Assembly (NCBI RefSeq): GCF_046036945.1
Contig: NZ_JBJQOQ010000009.1
Span: 1 to 64,000 of the forward strand
Direction of reading: 5' to 3'
DNA: 64,000 nucleotides
From: Brevibacillus_C sp046036945
GTDB taxonomy: Bacteria > Bacillota > Bacilli > Brevibacillales > Brevibacillaceae
This document shows, in pieces, positions 40,117 to 49,080 of the stretch; position 1 is the stretch's first letter, and each line of letters begins with the position of its first letter. Below the pieces are notes generated by a model that was given only the letters and a program-made list of their open reading frames with translations, ran no database searches and was not told where the DNA came from. The position numbers were made by a program, and so were the translations under genes.

Positions 40117-41457
40117 TTAAATAACTTTATTTAATTCAACACGCTTAATTTCACCAACAACGAGGAGATAACAAATTACCGCCACCAGCGCATTCACTCC
40201 TACAAAAACGAGAGCTCCATTGAATGATCCCGTTCCTTGTACAATGTAACCGATAATGATCGGTGTGGTAATTCCGGCAATATTACCGAACGTGTTGAAT
40301 ATCCCTCCACTTAAACCAGCCATCTCCTTTGGTGCAGTATCTGACATAACCGCCCAACCAAGTGCACCGATGCCTTTTCCAAAGAAAGCGAGTGACATAA
40401 CAGCCACTACTACCCAATTTGTTTCCACATAGTTGGCAATGATCAAGCTCATCGATAATAACATTCCTAAAACAATCGGGATTTTTCTTGCTGACGTTAA
40501 GGAGTATCCTTTTTTTAGTAAAAAGTCTGAAAATATACCACCCAAAACCCCACCAACAAATCCGCATATCGCAGGGAGCGACGCGACAAAACCTGCTTTT
40601 AGAATTGACATGCCTCGTTCCTGAACCAAATAGACCGGAAACCATGTTAAAAAGAAATAAGTTAGAGTTGTTATGCAATATTGTGCTATATAAACGCCCA
40701 TCAACATCCGATTCTTCAGTAGGCGTTTAAAATTTTCTGCTTTAACCGGTCTGTTGTTTGTGCTCTGTTCCATATTCACCAGAGCACCGCCTTTTTCAAT
40801 ATACTCTAGCTCAGACTGGTTCACCCAAGGATGTTCCTTTGGCCCATAGATCACTTTTAACCAAACCAAAGTCAACAACATACCAAGAACACCCATAACC
40901 CCGAAGTTAACCTGCCAACCAAATGAGTGGGTGAGCCAACCCAAAATGGGAGCAAAGAGTACAGTTGCAAAGTACTGTGCGGAATTAAAAATCGCCGCAG
41001 CTCGCCCACGTTCGTTGGATGGAAACCATGTTGCTGTGATTCGGCTGTTTGCGGGAAATGAGGGTGCCTCAGCAGCCCCAACAAGCAAACGTAAAATGAA
41101 AAGAAGTACAACAGCCGTACCCGCACTAAAAAAGCCGACAAATCCTTGCAATAAGGTAAAGAAAGACCATAGAAAGAGAGCTGCTGCATATACCATTTTC
41201 GAACCAAATCGATCCAGCAGCCACCCCCCGGGAAGTTGTGCAACCACATAGGACCAACCGAACGCTGAAAACACATACCCCATTGACACAGCATTCAAAC
41301 CCAGATCTTTCTGTAATGCCGGTCCTGCAATGGATATGGTTGAACGATCGGCATAATTGATCGTGGTTACAATGAATAACATGAAAACGATAAACCACCG
41401 AATCCGGGTTGTTTTTGTTTCTGTGTTTGTTACACCCCTAGGACTTGTTTCTAACAT
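40117..41457 (-). CDS. MFS transporter, GudP-like sugar-acid symporter
   Basis: 446 residues with about 12 membrane helices. The N-terminal motif NYADRSTISIAGPALQKDLGL and LPGGWLLDRFGSK are typical of the anion:cation symporter branch that carries glucarate, galactonate and related acids. It probably imports the acid degraded by the neighbouring enzymes with H+ or Na+. GGGAGG lies before ATG 41457. It is the last gene of the leftward run that starts at the promoter near 46230. Confidence 0.88.
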   Translation of the reverse strand: MLETSPRGVTNTETKTTRIRWFIVFMLFIVTTINYADRSTISIAGPALQKDLGLNAVSMGYVFSAFGWSYVVAQLPGGWLLDRFGSKMVYAAALFLWSFFTLLQGFVGFFSAGTAVVLLFILRLLVGAAEAPSFPANSRITATWFPSNERGRAAAIFNSAQYFATVLFAPILGWLTHSFGWQVNFGVMGVLGMLLTLVWLKVIYGPKEHPWVNQSELEYIEKGGALVNMEQSTNNRPVKAENFKRLLKNRMLMGVYIAQYCITTLTYFFLTWFPVYLVQERGMSILKAGFVASLPAICGFVGGVLGGIFSDFLLKKGYSLTSARKIPIVLGMLLSMSLIIANYVETNWVVVAVMSLAFFGKGIGALGWAVMSDTAPKEMAGLSGGIFNTFGNIAGITTPIIIGYIVQGTGSFNGALVFVGVNALVAVICYLLVVGEIKRVELNKVI

Positions 41458-41547
41458 ATTTAATCCTCCCTTTTACATGTTTGATGAATGATTCGTCACC
41501 CTGATTGAATCAACTGACCAAAAGTCGGTGGTTTTGATCACTTTCTA

Positions 41548-43218
41548 TCACTGTCTTACTCGATCTCTTAATTCATCAATCGTCTTCCCTACAGATACTC
41601 GTTCGGGGTCTACTCGAACTTCAATGACGGAAGGTTTTCCTGATTCTACGGCACGCAGCAGGGCAGACTTGAAGTCTTCATTTTTCTCTACAAGTTGCCC
41701 GTATCCGCCAATTTGTTTCATCCATTCCGAAAAATTGGGATTGGTCAATTCGGTAGCAACGATCCTTTTAGGGAAATGTTTTTCCTGGTGCATTCGAATG
41801 GTACCGAACATGTTGTTATTAGATACGATGGCGATCACAGGGATATTATGGCGAACCGCCGTTTCAAGCTCCTGTACCGTCATCATAAAACCACCGTCTC
41901 CAGAGAAGGATACAACCGTTTTATCAGGCTGAGCGACTTTTACACCAATGGCTGCAGGTAATCCGTAACCCATAGCTCCAGATGTAGGGCCAACGAAAGT
42001 GCCTTGTTCTTTAAATGAGTAGTATTTAGCCATCCACCCAAAGAAATTGCCAGCATCGCTTACATAGATGGTGTCGCTTGGGAGGTATTGCTGCAAATCC
42101 TGAATTACTGTTTCCAGCTGGACGAATTCACTCTTGTCCAATTTAGGAATCGTCGAGAATTCCTCGTACTTCTTTCTCGCTTGACGGACATATTCCTTAC
42201 GGTCAAGTACTGGCGGTTTAGAGCCGAGGATAGCAAGAAGATCAACCATAAAATGCTTTACGTCAGACACTATACCGAGTGTGGGGCGATAAACTTTACC
42301 AATCTCGTCCACTGAAATGTCTACATGGATGATCTTATTTCTGGCACTAAACAGTGAATAATCTTGACTCGTAATCTGGGAAAATCGGGTACCGACCGCC
42401 AGTATGATATCTGCTTCCTGAACCAAGTCCACAAGATATTTAGGAGCACCGATTCCTAACGAACCCGCATAATTGGGGTGATCGTTGGGGAATGCATCAA
42501 ATCGGCGGAAGGCAGTGGCTACGGGTATATCTAATTGTTCTGCAAGGGCAACTAAATGGGGCGTTGATTTGGTGCTGGTCACTCCACCTCCTGCAATAAT
42601 GACAGGACGTTTCGCAGACTCAAGCAGTTCCCTTGCTTTTTCAACAGCAGCATAGTCCGGACGCGGCTTGGCATAAAAGGCAGATTCACCGAATTCAAAC
42701 TCAGCCATTTCATCCAAAACATCCTGCGGCAGTGAAACCACCACGGGTCCCGGTCTCCCTGATCTAGCCATATGGAATGCACGGTGAACCAATTCAGGTA
42801 CTCTAGCAGCATTGTTGATTTCTACTGTCCATTTCACGAGATAACTGAAATATTCAGCAAGGTCGATTTCTTGGAATCCTTCTCTACCGCGAAACTCTTT
42901 CTCCACTTGACCAATAAAAGCAACAACCGGTGTTGAATCTTGTTTAGCCGTATGCAAACCAATGGATAAATTAGTTGCACCCGGTCCTCTCGTAGCGAAG
43001 CATACGCCTACTTTTCCACTTGCCTTTGCGTACCCTTCTGTCATGAAGGAAACACCTCCTTCATGACGTCCGGTGATCAATTCGATCGTTGGGTGTTGGT
43101 ACATTACGTTTAATACGCTTAAATAGCTTTCACCCGGTACGCAGAAAACTTTCTCTACTCCTTCTCTAACCATCACCTCCACTATGGCCTGAGCAGCAGT
43201 TAACTTTACCTTCGTCAT
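41548..43218 (-). CDS. Thiamine-diphosphate enzyme, acetolactate-synthase-like
   Basis: 556 residues with the three-domain layout of the ThDP superfamily. The N-terminal catalytic Glu region is VFCVPGESYLS, followed by ATRGPGATNLSIGLHTA, and the C-terminal cofactor motif is GDGGFMMTVQELETAVRHN...NNNMFG. It resembles acetolactate synthase large subunits, but no small subunit gene is present and the cluster is catabolic. A decarboxylase or ligase for a keto acid is more likely than branched-chain amino-acid synthesis. ATG 43218 has AGGAGG five bases upstream. A gene remnant lies immediately upstream. Confidence 0.82.
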   Translation of the reverse strand: MTKVKLTAAQAIVEVMVREGVEKVFCVPGESYLSVLNVMYQHPTIELITGRHEGGVSFMTEGYAKASGKVGVCFATRGPGATNLSIGLHTAKQDSTPVVAFIGQVEKEFRGREGFQEIDLAEYFSYLVKWTVEINNAARVPELVHRAFHMARSGRPGPVVVSLPQDVLDEMAEFEFGESAFYAKPRPDYAAVEKARELLESAKRPVIIAGGGVTSTKSTPHLVALAEQLDIPVATAFRRFDAFPNDHPNYAGSLGIGAPKYLVDLVQEADIILAVGTRFSQITSQDYSLFSARNKIIHVDISVDEIGKVYRPTLGIVSDVKHFMVDLLAILGSKPPVLDRKEYVRQARKKYEEFSTIPKLDKSEFVQLETVIQDLQQYLPSDTIYVSDAGNFFGWMAKYYSFKEQGTFVGPTSGAMGYGLPAAIGVKVAQPDKTVVSFSGDGGFMMTVQELETAVRHNIPVIAIVSNNNMFGTIRMHQEKHFPKRIVATELTNPNFSEWMKQIGGYGQLVEKNEDFKSALLRAVESGKPSVIEVRVDPERVSVGKTIDELRDRVRQ

Positions 43219-43256
43219 ATAATCCTCCTGTACGATTTTTTCTATGTAGCACATCT

Positions 43257-43316
43257 TCACAGAATTTTGGTGAATTCCGCACGATCATTTTGATCCAGTG
43301 GGTCAACCGGTCTTCT
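43257..43316 (-). pseudogene. 3' remnant of a DHDPS-family gene
   Basis: Minus-strand DNA here reads RRPVDPLDQNDRAEFTKIL then stop. The intact gene at 46335-47261 ends REPVDPLDDIDRAEVTKIL before its last residues. The match is about 19 codons, diverged at several positions, and nothing of the rest of such a gene is present. It looks like the tail of a lost paralogue between the IlvD/Edd and ThDP genes. Confidence 0.65.
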
Positions 43317-43341
43317 ATAAATATTTTGTTTATTCGTAAAA

Positions 43342-45051
43342 TTAGAATTGCCCTTTTCTTACGCTAGGCATATGTGTTCCAGGAACCGTTAAGATTGCTC
43401 CTTTATCCGCAGATGACACCATCGATGCATAGCGTGCCAGTACTCCGTGCTGAATCTTAGGCGGCTTCGGTACCCAATTCTCTTTTCTTTTTTGCAAGGT
43501 TGTTTCATCAACTAGCAAGTCAACACTGCGGTTTTCGATATCTATGGAAATGAGATCTCCTTCTTGCACAAAAGCAATCGGCCCACCCGCAGCAGCTTCA
43601 GGTGAAACGTGTCCAATGCAAGGTCCTCTCGTTGAGCCGGAGAATCGTCCATCCGTTACCAGGGCAACACTTTCACCGAGTCCAGTACCCATCAATACCG
43701 CAGTTGCTGCAAGCATTTCACGCATTCCCGGTCCACCCTTGGGTCCTTCGTAGCGAATGATAATCACATCGCCTTCCTTGATGTTATTTTTCTTCATGAT
43801 CGCGTCAACTGCTTCTTCTTGGCTTTCGAATACTCTGGCAGGCCCTGTATGTTTTCGCATCTTACCGACCACGGCACCTTGTTTGACCACGCACCCATCT
43901 GGAGAAAGACTGCCTTTTAGGATTGCTAGACTTCCTTGATCTGAATACGCATTGGTCAACGGACGAATCACATTCGAATCCAGGTTTATGGTGTTCGCAA
44001 CCGAGTCAGCAATTGTGATTCCGTATGCGGTTTTTTCTTCCATGTGAAGCAATGGTGAAAGCTCTTTTAGAATTGTGGGTACCCCACCAGCCTGCTCTAC
44101 ATCCCAAAGCGTATGTTTTCCAGATGGTTTGGCTTTGATTAATAACGGAGTGGTTCGGCTGATTCTCTCAAAATCATCTGGTGTGACGGAAATTCCTTGT
44201 TCTATAGCAATCGCTGGTAAATGCAACAGTGTGTTTGTCGATCCGCCGATGGCCATACATACGCGGATCGCATTTTCAAAAGCGCGCTCGGTCATTAAAT
44301 CAGATGGTTTCAAGTCTTCTCTTACCATTTCTACGATCCGTTTCCCGCTTTGTTTAGCAATAAATGCCTTATTTTGTTCGATAGCATGAGAGGTTCCACA
44401 GCCTGGAAGGGATGCACCCATCACCTCTGCCAAAATGGACATCGTATTAGCCGTACCCATCATGGAACAAGAACCTGGCCCGCGAGTCACGTTGTCTTCC
44501 ATTTCGTCGAACGCTTGCTGTGTCATTTCCCCTCTTTGCAGTTTCCCTGCTGCTTCACGAATTTCATAGATTGCTCGGCTTTCACCATCATACTTGCCTG
44601 GCATCATAGCTCCACCGGTAACGAGTAGAGAAGGAATGTTTAAACGGTACATGGCCATTAGCATCCCTGGAACGATCTTATCGCAACTGCCAAGCATGAC
44701 TAACCCATCCAGACGTTGCGCCTCCGCTGTAATTTCGACGGAGTCAGCGATCGCTTCACGGCTGGGGAGTACGTAGTACATTCCGTCGTGACCTTGGGCA
44801 ATTCCATCACACAACGCAATGACCCCGAACTCAAAAGGCAAACCGCCGGCTTCTTCGATTCCTTCCATGACGAGTTTGGAAAGACCATTTAAATGCACGT
44901 GTCCAGCATGCATGCCATTATAGGAATTTACCACTCCGATAAAAGGTCGGGACAATCTGTTCTTATGAACACCCGCTGCTTTTAGCAGGGCGCGTTGACC
45001 GCCTCGTTCCGGACCTTCCACTACTTCTCTGCTTCTTAAAATCCTCTCCAT
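43342..45051 (-). CDS. IlvD/Edd-family dehydratase
   Basis: 569 residues. Fe-S cluster and active-site segments of the family are visible: LGSCDKIVPGMLMAMYRL, TRGPGSCSMMGTANTM and the C-terminal TDGRFSGSTRGPCIGHVSPEAAAGGPIA. The family covers dihydroxy-acid dehydratase and sugar-acid dehydratases (gluconate, xylonate, arabinonate). The cluster has sugar-acid transport and aldolase genes, so dehydration of an aldonic or aldaric acid to a 2-keto-3-deoxy acid is the best guess. ATG 45051 has GGAGG eight bases upstream. A segment similar to the 33-codon ORF at 48042 precedes it in frame. Confidence 0.85.
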   Translation of the reverse strand: MERILRSREVVEGPERGGQRALLKAAGVHKNRLSRPFIGVVNSYNGMHAGHVHLNGLSKLVMEGIEEAGGLPFEFGVIALCDGIAQGHDGMYYVLPSREAIADSVEITAEAQRLDGLVMLGSCDKIVPGMLMAMYRLNIPSLLVTGGAMMPGKYDGESRAIYEIREAAGKLQRGEMTQQAFDEMEDNVTRGPGSCSMMGTANTMSILAEVMGASLPGCGTSHAIEQNKAFIAKQSGKRIVEMVREDLKPSDLMTERAFENAIRVCMAIGGSTNTLLHLPAIAIEQGISVTPDDFERISRTTPLLIKAKPSGKHTLWDVEQAGGVPTILKELSPLLHMEEKTAYGITIADSVANTINLDSNVIRPLTNAYSDQGSLAILKGSLSPDGCVVKQGAVVGKMRKHTGPARVFESQEEAVDAIMKKNNIKEGDVIIIRYEGPKGGPGMREMLAATAVLMGTGLGESVALVTDGRFSGSTRGPCIGHVSPEAAAGGPIAFVQEGDLISIDIENRSVDLLVDETTLQKRKENWVPKPPKIQHGVLARYASMVSSADKGAILTVPGTHMPSVRKGQF

Positions 45052-45123
45052 TTCATTTGCCTCCCTCATCTCAAGTATCAAGTAACAACATTCAAGCTCA
45101 ACTCCAAAGTTTAACCCTGTTCT
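45052..45123 (-). repeat. Conserved leader segment, copy B
   Basis: The 70 bases before the dehydratase ATG are closely similar to 48062-48122, before the HpcH/HpaI aldolase. Read in the dehydratase frame they give RTGLNFGVELE...MREANE, matching RTGLRYGVEIE...MREVNE of the 33-codon ORF. Both copies include the GGGAGG ribosome binding site of the next gene. Here I see no usable start codon with its own ribosome binding site, so it may be a degenerate copy. Confidence 0.5.
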
Positions 45124-45148
45124 TGCGAATGCTCTGCTCTCGCTCCTT

Positions 45149-46108
45149 TTATATTGGATCGTTAACACAATGCCTGGGCTTGTCTCCATGAAGAACTCGT
45201 ATAATCTCCTCGGCTGCACCAGTGGCCATATTCACTAACGCTTCCTTGGAATGAGCCGCCATATGAGGAGTAACGACAACCTGATCACACTGCCATAATG
45301 GGTGTTTTACTGGGGTGGGCTCCTCTTCGAATACGTCTAAAGCTGCACCTGCTATTTCACCTTCTGTGAGGGCCTTATATAGAGCCTTTTCATCTACCAA
45401 TCCTCCGCGCGCACAGTTAATGAGGAATGCTGATTTTTTCATCTTTGAAAAGCTTTCCTCGTTGATGAAATGGTGCAAAGAAGCAAGGTACGGAAGATGA
45501 AGCGAAATGAAATCAGATTCTTTGTATAGTTCATCTACCTTGTCCACAAATTGAACATCCCTGAAATCCTCTTTGTTTTTGGCATAGGGGTCATACACCA
45601 CGATTTGCATGCCGAAACCATCAAAACACTTTTTCGCCACAAGTTTACCAATGTTCCCGAAACCAATGAGGCCCAGTGTTCTCCCCTTTAGTTCTGTACC
45701 GATGAAAGTGTAACGTGCCTCATAATGTCCTTGACGAACCGCTTTATCCGCCCGATTGATGTTGTGAGCAAGAGAAAGAATCAATCCCACTGTATGCTCT
45801 GCGACCGAGTTGGTATTTGAATTCGGTGCATTACAAACATAGATGCCCTTTTCGTTTGCGAATTCCACATCAATGTTGTCCGTTCCAATCCCATGCTTTG
45901 CAATCACTCTCAGTTTGGTTCCTTTTTCCATTAATTCTCTAGAAATGGGAGCAGTTCTAACTAACATGGCATCACAATCCACGATGTATTTACATAAAGT
46001 TTCATGAGATGCATTTTCAGCGAACATAACTTCCATACCCGCATTGATTAACAATTCTGTGCCCTCCTGTGCAATGGGCTGTACAATTAGTACTCTAGGT
46101 TTTTGCAT
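45149..46108 (-). CDS. D-isomer-specific 2-hydroxyacid dehydrogenase
   Basis: 319 residues of the D-3-phosphoglycerate dehydrogenase-like family. The cofactor motif is GLIGFGNIGKLVA; the catalytic Arg, Glu and His are in INCARGGLVDE, DVFEEEP and VTPHMAAHS. It interconverts 2-hydroxy and 2-keto acids with NAD(P)H. There is no C-terminal ACT domain, so a biosynthetic SerA role is unlikely. It is the first gene after an operator-controlled promoter and probably starts the operon that runs to the MFS gene. Confidence 0.87.
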   Translation of the reverse strand: MQKPRVLIVQPIAQEGTELLINAGMEVMFAENASHETLCKYIVDCDAMLVRTAPISRELMEKGTKLRVIAKHGIGTDNIDVEFANEKGIYVCNAPNSNTNSVAEHTVGLILSLAHNINRADKAVRQGHYEARYTFIGTELKGRTLGLIGFGNIGKLVAKKCFDGFGMQIVVYDPYAKNKEDFRDVQFVDKVDELYKESDFISLHLPYLASLHHFINEESFSKMKKSAFLINCARGGLVDEKALYKALTEGEIAGAALDVFEEEPTPVKHPLWQCDQVVVTPHMAAHSKEALVNMATGAAEEIIRVLHGDKPRHCVNDPI

Positions 46109-46208
46109 AACATCCCTCTTTCGATCAGTATCATAAAGTCTGGTTTTAAGTCTCCTTCTGTAATCGCTTCAAGGAACAGAATCGAAAACGACAACTTTAA
46201 AGCTTTAC

Positions 46209-46265
46209 TGATATTTCATATATCAATCTCTGTTTAAATTTAAATAATTTTCTGAATTTTGTCAA
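46209..46265 (-). promoter_or_regulatory. Promoter and GntR-type operator of the sugar-acid operon
   Basis: -35 TTGACA (46265-46260), 17-base spacer, -10 TAAATT (46242-46237). Just downstream of the start lies TGATAT-N5-ATATCA (46209-46225). The same palindrome lies at the promoter of the GntR gene. The position fits repression by blocking elongation or initiation. Confidence 0.75.
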
Positions 46266-46334
46266 CAAATTAATATCTCCTATTCTAATTTGGTGCGATC
46301 ACCCCGCAAAAATGTAAAATCCGTGGTATTCACC

Positions 46335-47261
46335 CTATTTCATCTCTTGTATAAGCAATCCCCAACTTCTCAGAATTTTGGTCACTTCTGCACGATCGAT
46401 ATCATCCAATGGATCTACCGGTTCCCTTGTCACACCTGCCGTAAGTCCGAGCTGATTCATGGCTTCCTTTACAACCACAACATTGTTGCCATTGTTATAC
46501 TTGGCGCGCAGGTCTTCAAATGGCAGAGTATCCTCCCAAGCTTTCCAGGCTGTTTCGTGGTCCCCTTGCTGAAGGGCCGTGAGTATTTCAAAGGACTTCT
46601 CAGGGTATACATTGATTAAGCCAGATGTAAAGCCTTTGGCGCCGGAGTGAAAATAGAATGGTGCCCACTTTTCTGCAGTACCGCAGATCCAGGTGACATT
46701 GTGTTCCCTAGGTATCTCTCGAACCAGTTTAGTAAAACGCTGTAAATCGTTAACGGCGTACTTAACGGCCACCAATTTTTCTAAGGGAGCGAGTTCTTTA
46801 AGTACCTCGTCGCTAAGATTCGGATCCTTAAAGTAGATCACGCTAGGTATATCAAGAGCATCCATAATCTTTTTAAAATAAGAAATGGCACCGCGGTTCG
46901 TAATATAAGGGTGAATTGGTTGATGAATCATCACCGCGTCCGCCCCCACATCTTGGGCGTATTTTCCGAGTTCAATCGCCGTATCTGCGCCATAACCAAT
47001 TCCTGCTAAAACAAGAGCCCCGCCATTCACGATTTCTACTACTCTTTTGATTTGTGCTTTTGCCTCGTCTAAAGTGAGAGAGTAAAATTCGCTCGTATTG
47101 CCACAAGGAACAATCACTTTCACCCCGTTCTCGAGAAGAAAACAAATGTTTTGTTCCAGTGCATCCCAGTCAATTTCCTTCGTATCGGGATAAAAAGGAG
47201 TCATACTGATAGCCGAAATCGTCTCAAATCGTTTGGCATACTCCGCATAGTTCCGTGCCAT
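46335..47261 (-). CDS. DHDPS/NAL-family aldolase or dehydratase
   Basis: 308 residues, TIM-barrel class I aldolase family (dihydrodipicolinate synthase / N-acetylneuraminate lyase type). The segment VPCGNTSEFYSLT corresponds to the substrate-binding GTTGE region. The Schiff-base Lys is in LVAVKYAVND, and the Tyr of VIYFKDP fits the proton-relay position. Family members in sugar-acid clusters act on 2-keto-3-deoxy acids or 5-keto-4-deoxyglucarate. GGAG precedes ATG 47261, which overlaps the aldolase stop. A 3' remnant of a paralogue lies at 43257. Confidence 0.85.
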   Translation of the reverse strand: MARNYAEYAKRFETISAISMTPFYPDTKEIDWDALEQNICFLLENGVKVIVPCGNTSEFYSLTLDEAKAQIKRVVEIVNGGALVLAGIGYGADTAIELGKYAQDVGADAVMIHQPIHPYITNRGAISYFKKIMDALDIPSVIYFKDPNLSDEVLKELAPLEKLVAVKYAVNDLQRFTKLVREIPREHNVTWICGTAEKWAPFYFHSGAKGFTSGLINVYPEKSFEILTALQQGDHETAWKAWEDTLPFEDLRAKYNNGNNVVVVKEAMNQLGLTAGVTREPVDPLDDIDRAEVTKILRSWGLLIQEMK

Positions 47262-48055
47262 TATTTACTCACTCCTTGATTAATAATTTTCCCTTTTGCG
47301 GTATGGATATATTGTGAGAATGCATCGTTCATGAGGGAAGTTACGGTTAGACAAACGTAGTCCGCTCCCCATTCGCTGCGCATTCTCGCTCCTTTTCCAT
47401 CCTTTGTGTGGATTCCGACAGATACACCTCGTTGTTTGGCTGATTGATAGATATCATCAATGGCTTTAAGTACCTCTGGATGATCCATTCTCCCGCCAAA
47501 GCCTAAAGAAACCGATAGATCCGTCGGGCCAATATAAACCATATCAATGCCTGGCACACTGAGAATCTCCTTTACATTATGTAAGGCTTTAGCGCTTTCA
47601 ATATGAATGCAGACCAGTGTTTCGCGGTTAGCTTGGTCTAAATATTCATGTACAGGTATGGTTCCATACTTCGCAGCACGCATGGAAAAGGCAGCTCCCC
47701 TTTTTCCCGCCGGAGGGTACTTCACTGCTTCTACGACTCTTTGTGCTTCTTCTTTCGTATCGATTTGCGGAACATGAACACCATGAGCCCCACGATCCAA
47801 GGCTTTTAAAATTTCACCCGGCTCACTGGAAACGACCCGAACAAGCGGGGTGATACCAGCCAGCTCCGCAGCGATAACCATATGCTCCACATTTTCAGCG
47901 CTAAGAAGTCCGTGTTCGTTGTCGATCACAACCGTATCAAATCCGTTATAGGCCGCCATTTCTACCAACTGTGTCGAGGGAAAGCCTATAAAAACACCAA
48001 AAACCGTTCCTTGCTGATGATTGTTTGATTGCGCTTTCATCTTATTGTGAAACAT
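47261..48055 (-). CDS. HpcH/HpaI-family (class II pyruvate) aldolase
   Basis: About 264 residues. Motifs: VVIDNEHGLLS with the metal-binding acidic/His set, LVRVVSSEPGEILKALDRGAHGVHVPQI, CIHIESAKAL and IDMVYIGPTDLSVSLG, as in 2-keto-3-deoxyglucarate aldolase (GarL) and HpaI. It splits a 2-keto-4-hydroxy acid into pyruvate and an aldehyde. ATG 48055 sits nine bases after GGAGG; an ATG two codons earlier is only three bases away. Its start region overlaps the 3' end of the 33-codon ORF in another frame. Confidence 0.86.
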   Translation of the reverse strand: MFHNKMKAQSNNHQQGTVFGVFIGFPSTQLVEMAAYNGFDTVVIDNEHGLLSAENVEHMVIAAELAGITPLVRVVSSEPGEILKALDRGAHGVHVPQIDTKEEAQRVVEAVKYPPAGKRGAAFSMRAAKYGTIPVHEYLDQANRETLVCIHIESAKALHNVKEILSVPGIDMVYIGPTDLSVSLGFGGRMDHPEVLKAIDDIYQSAKQRGVSVGIHTKDGKGARMRSEWGADYVCLTVTSLMNDAFSQYIHTAKGKIINQGVSK

Positions 48056-48143
48056 GTTCATTTACCTCCCTCATTAGATGAAGAAACCGTTCGATCTCTA
48101 CTCCATAGCGTAACCCTGTTCGTTCCAATTCCTTGTGGGTCAT
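48042..48143 (-). CDS. 33-aa ORF coupled to the GntR gene
   Basis: ATG 48143 overlaps the GntR stop as ATGA, and the frame ends TAA at 48042-48044, overlapping the start of the aldolase gene out of frame. It reads MTHKELERTGLRYGV... with MREVNEHV near the end. A diverged copy of the middle and end lies before the IlvD/Edd gene (45052-45123). It may be a leader peptide that couples translation of GntR to the aldolase, or a real microprotein. Not a family I recognise. Confidence 0.45.
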   Translation of the reverse strand: MTHKELERTGLRYGVEIERFLHLMREVNEHVSQ

Positions 48144-48823
48144 TCAACCTTCCATTTTTTCAAAACGTTTTCAGCCGTTCGTATAATGTGATTTTTCATC
48201 TGTATTTCTGCCAGCTCCGGGTTCCGATTTTTGATGGCCTCAAATACTTTCTTGTGTTCCGATAATCCTTCTTCAACCTCGTTGCCGTATTTGAGCGCCC
48301 GTTTACGGAATGCACGGTCAAAGGCGTTAACATTCATAAGCATTTGGAAAATAAAAGTATTTTTTGCAAAGGTGTTGATCAACGTGTGGAAACGGCTATT
48401 TTCCTCCGCAAGACGGTTCGTATCCTGTTGCTTTGAGAGTTCCTCCATCCGTTCCACTTGTTTACTTAGTTCGGCTATTTCTTCATCCGTAATCTTCGTT
48501 GCTGCAAGCTTAGCCATCAAACCCTCTAGATTTGCTTTTAATAGAAGCATTTCTTCAATGGAGGAATCCACCACAGGAGAAACGTAAGTGCCTTTTCGCG
48601 GCAAAGTTTCTACTAACCCTTCATGACTTAACATTCTTAGGGCTTCTTTTATAGGCGTTGTACTAATACCCATCATCTTGGCTAGTTCCCTTTCTTTTAG
48701 GTGAGAACCAGGTTTTAAGACTCCGCCTATAATCGCTTCACGAAGGGAATCCAAAGCAATATCTCGCAATGATTTAACATCCTGTGTATTTATCGCCAAA
48801 TTCAGATCGGACTCGTTTAGCAT
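48140..48823 (-). CDS. GntR-family (FadR/FCD) transcriptional repressor
   Basis: 227 residues. The N-terminal winged HTH has LKERELAKMMGISTTPIKEALRMLSHEGLVETLPRKGTYVSP. The C-terminal all-helical FCD domain (about 85-220) carries the metal/ligand histidine in RFHTLINTFAKN. FCD regulators sense sugar acids and other carboxylates. Its own promoter and that of the hydroxyacid dehydrogenase carry TGATAT-N5-ATATCA just downstream of the start. It should repress itself, the two aldolase genes behind it and the operon to the left. Confidence 0.88.
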   Translation of the reverse strand: MLNESDLNLAINTQDVKSLRDIALDSLREAIIGGVLKPGSHLKERELAKMMGISTTPIKEALRMLSHEGLVETLPRKGTYVSPVVDSSIEEMLLLKANLEGLMAKLAATKITDEEIAELSKQVERMEELSKQQDTNRLAEENSRFHTLINTFAKNTFIFQMLMNVNAFDRAFRKRALKYGNEVEEGLSEHKKVFEAIKNRNPELAEIQMKNHIIRTAENVLKKWKVE

Positions 48824-48852
48824 GACATTCTCCTTACGATAAAATTGATATA

Positions 48853-48913
48853 TGATATTTGGGATATCAGATTTTTATATCATTAATCTAGTTAAAAAAC
48901 CGTTATTTGTCAA
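48853..48913 (-). promoter_or_regulatory. Promoter and operator of the GntR-aldolase operon
   Basis: -35 TTGACA (48913-48908), 17-base spacer, -10 TAGATT (48890-48885). TGATAT-N5-ATATCA (48853-48869) lies at about +10 to +26, as at 46209. Further half-sites (TTGATATATG near 48845, TTATATCAT near 48876) flank it. Confidence 0.75.
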
Positions 48914-49080
48914 TGTATTCTTAAAATTTTGTAAACTATCGTTTTGGGACACCCTCGTTTTTGTTTCTAATGCAAATTGGACTGCAATGGATAGATCCAA
49001 TTGGTTATTTCAAAATGAAAAGAGCGTGTTATCATGATAATAATATTTTTTAGATAGGCGGTAAAACGGGGAGGGTAGCT

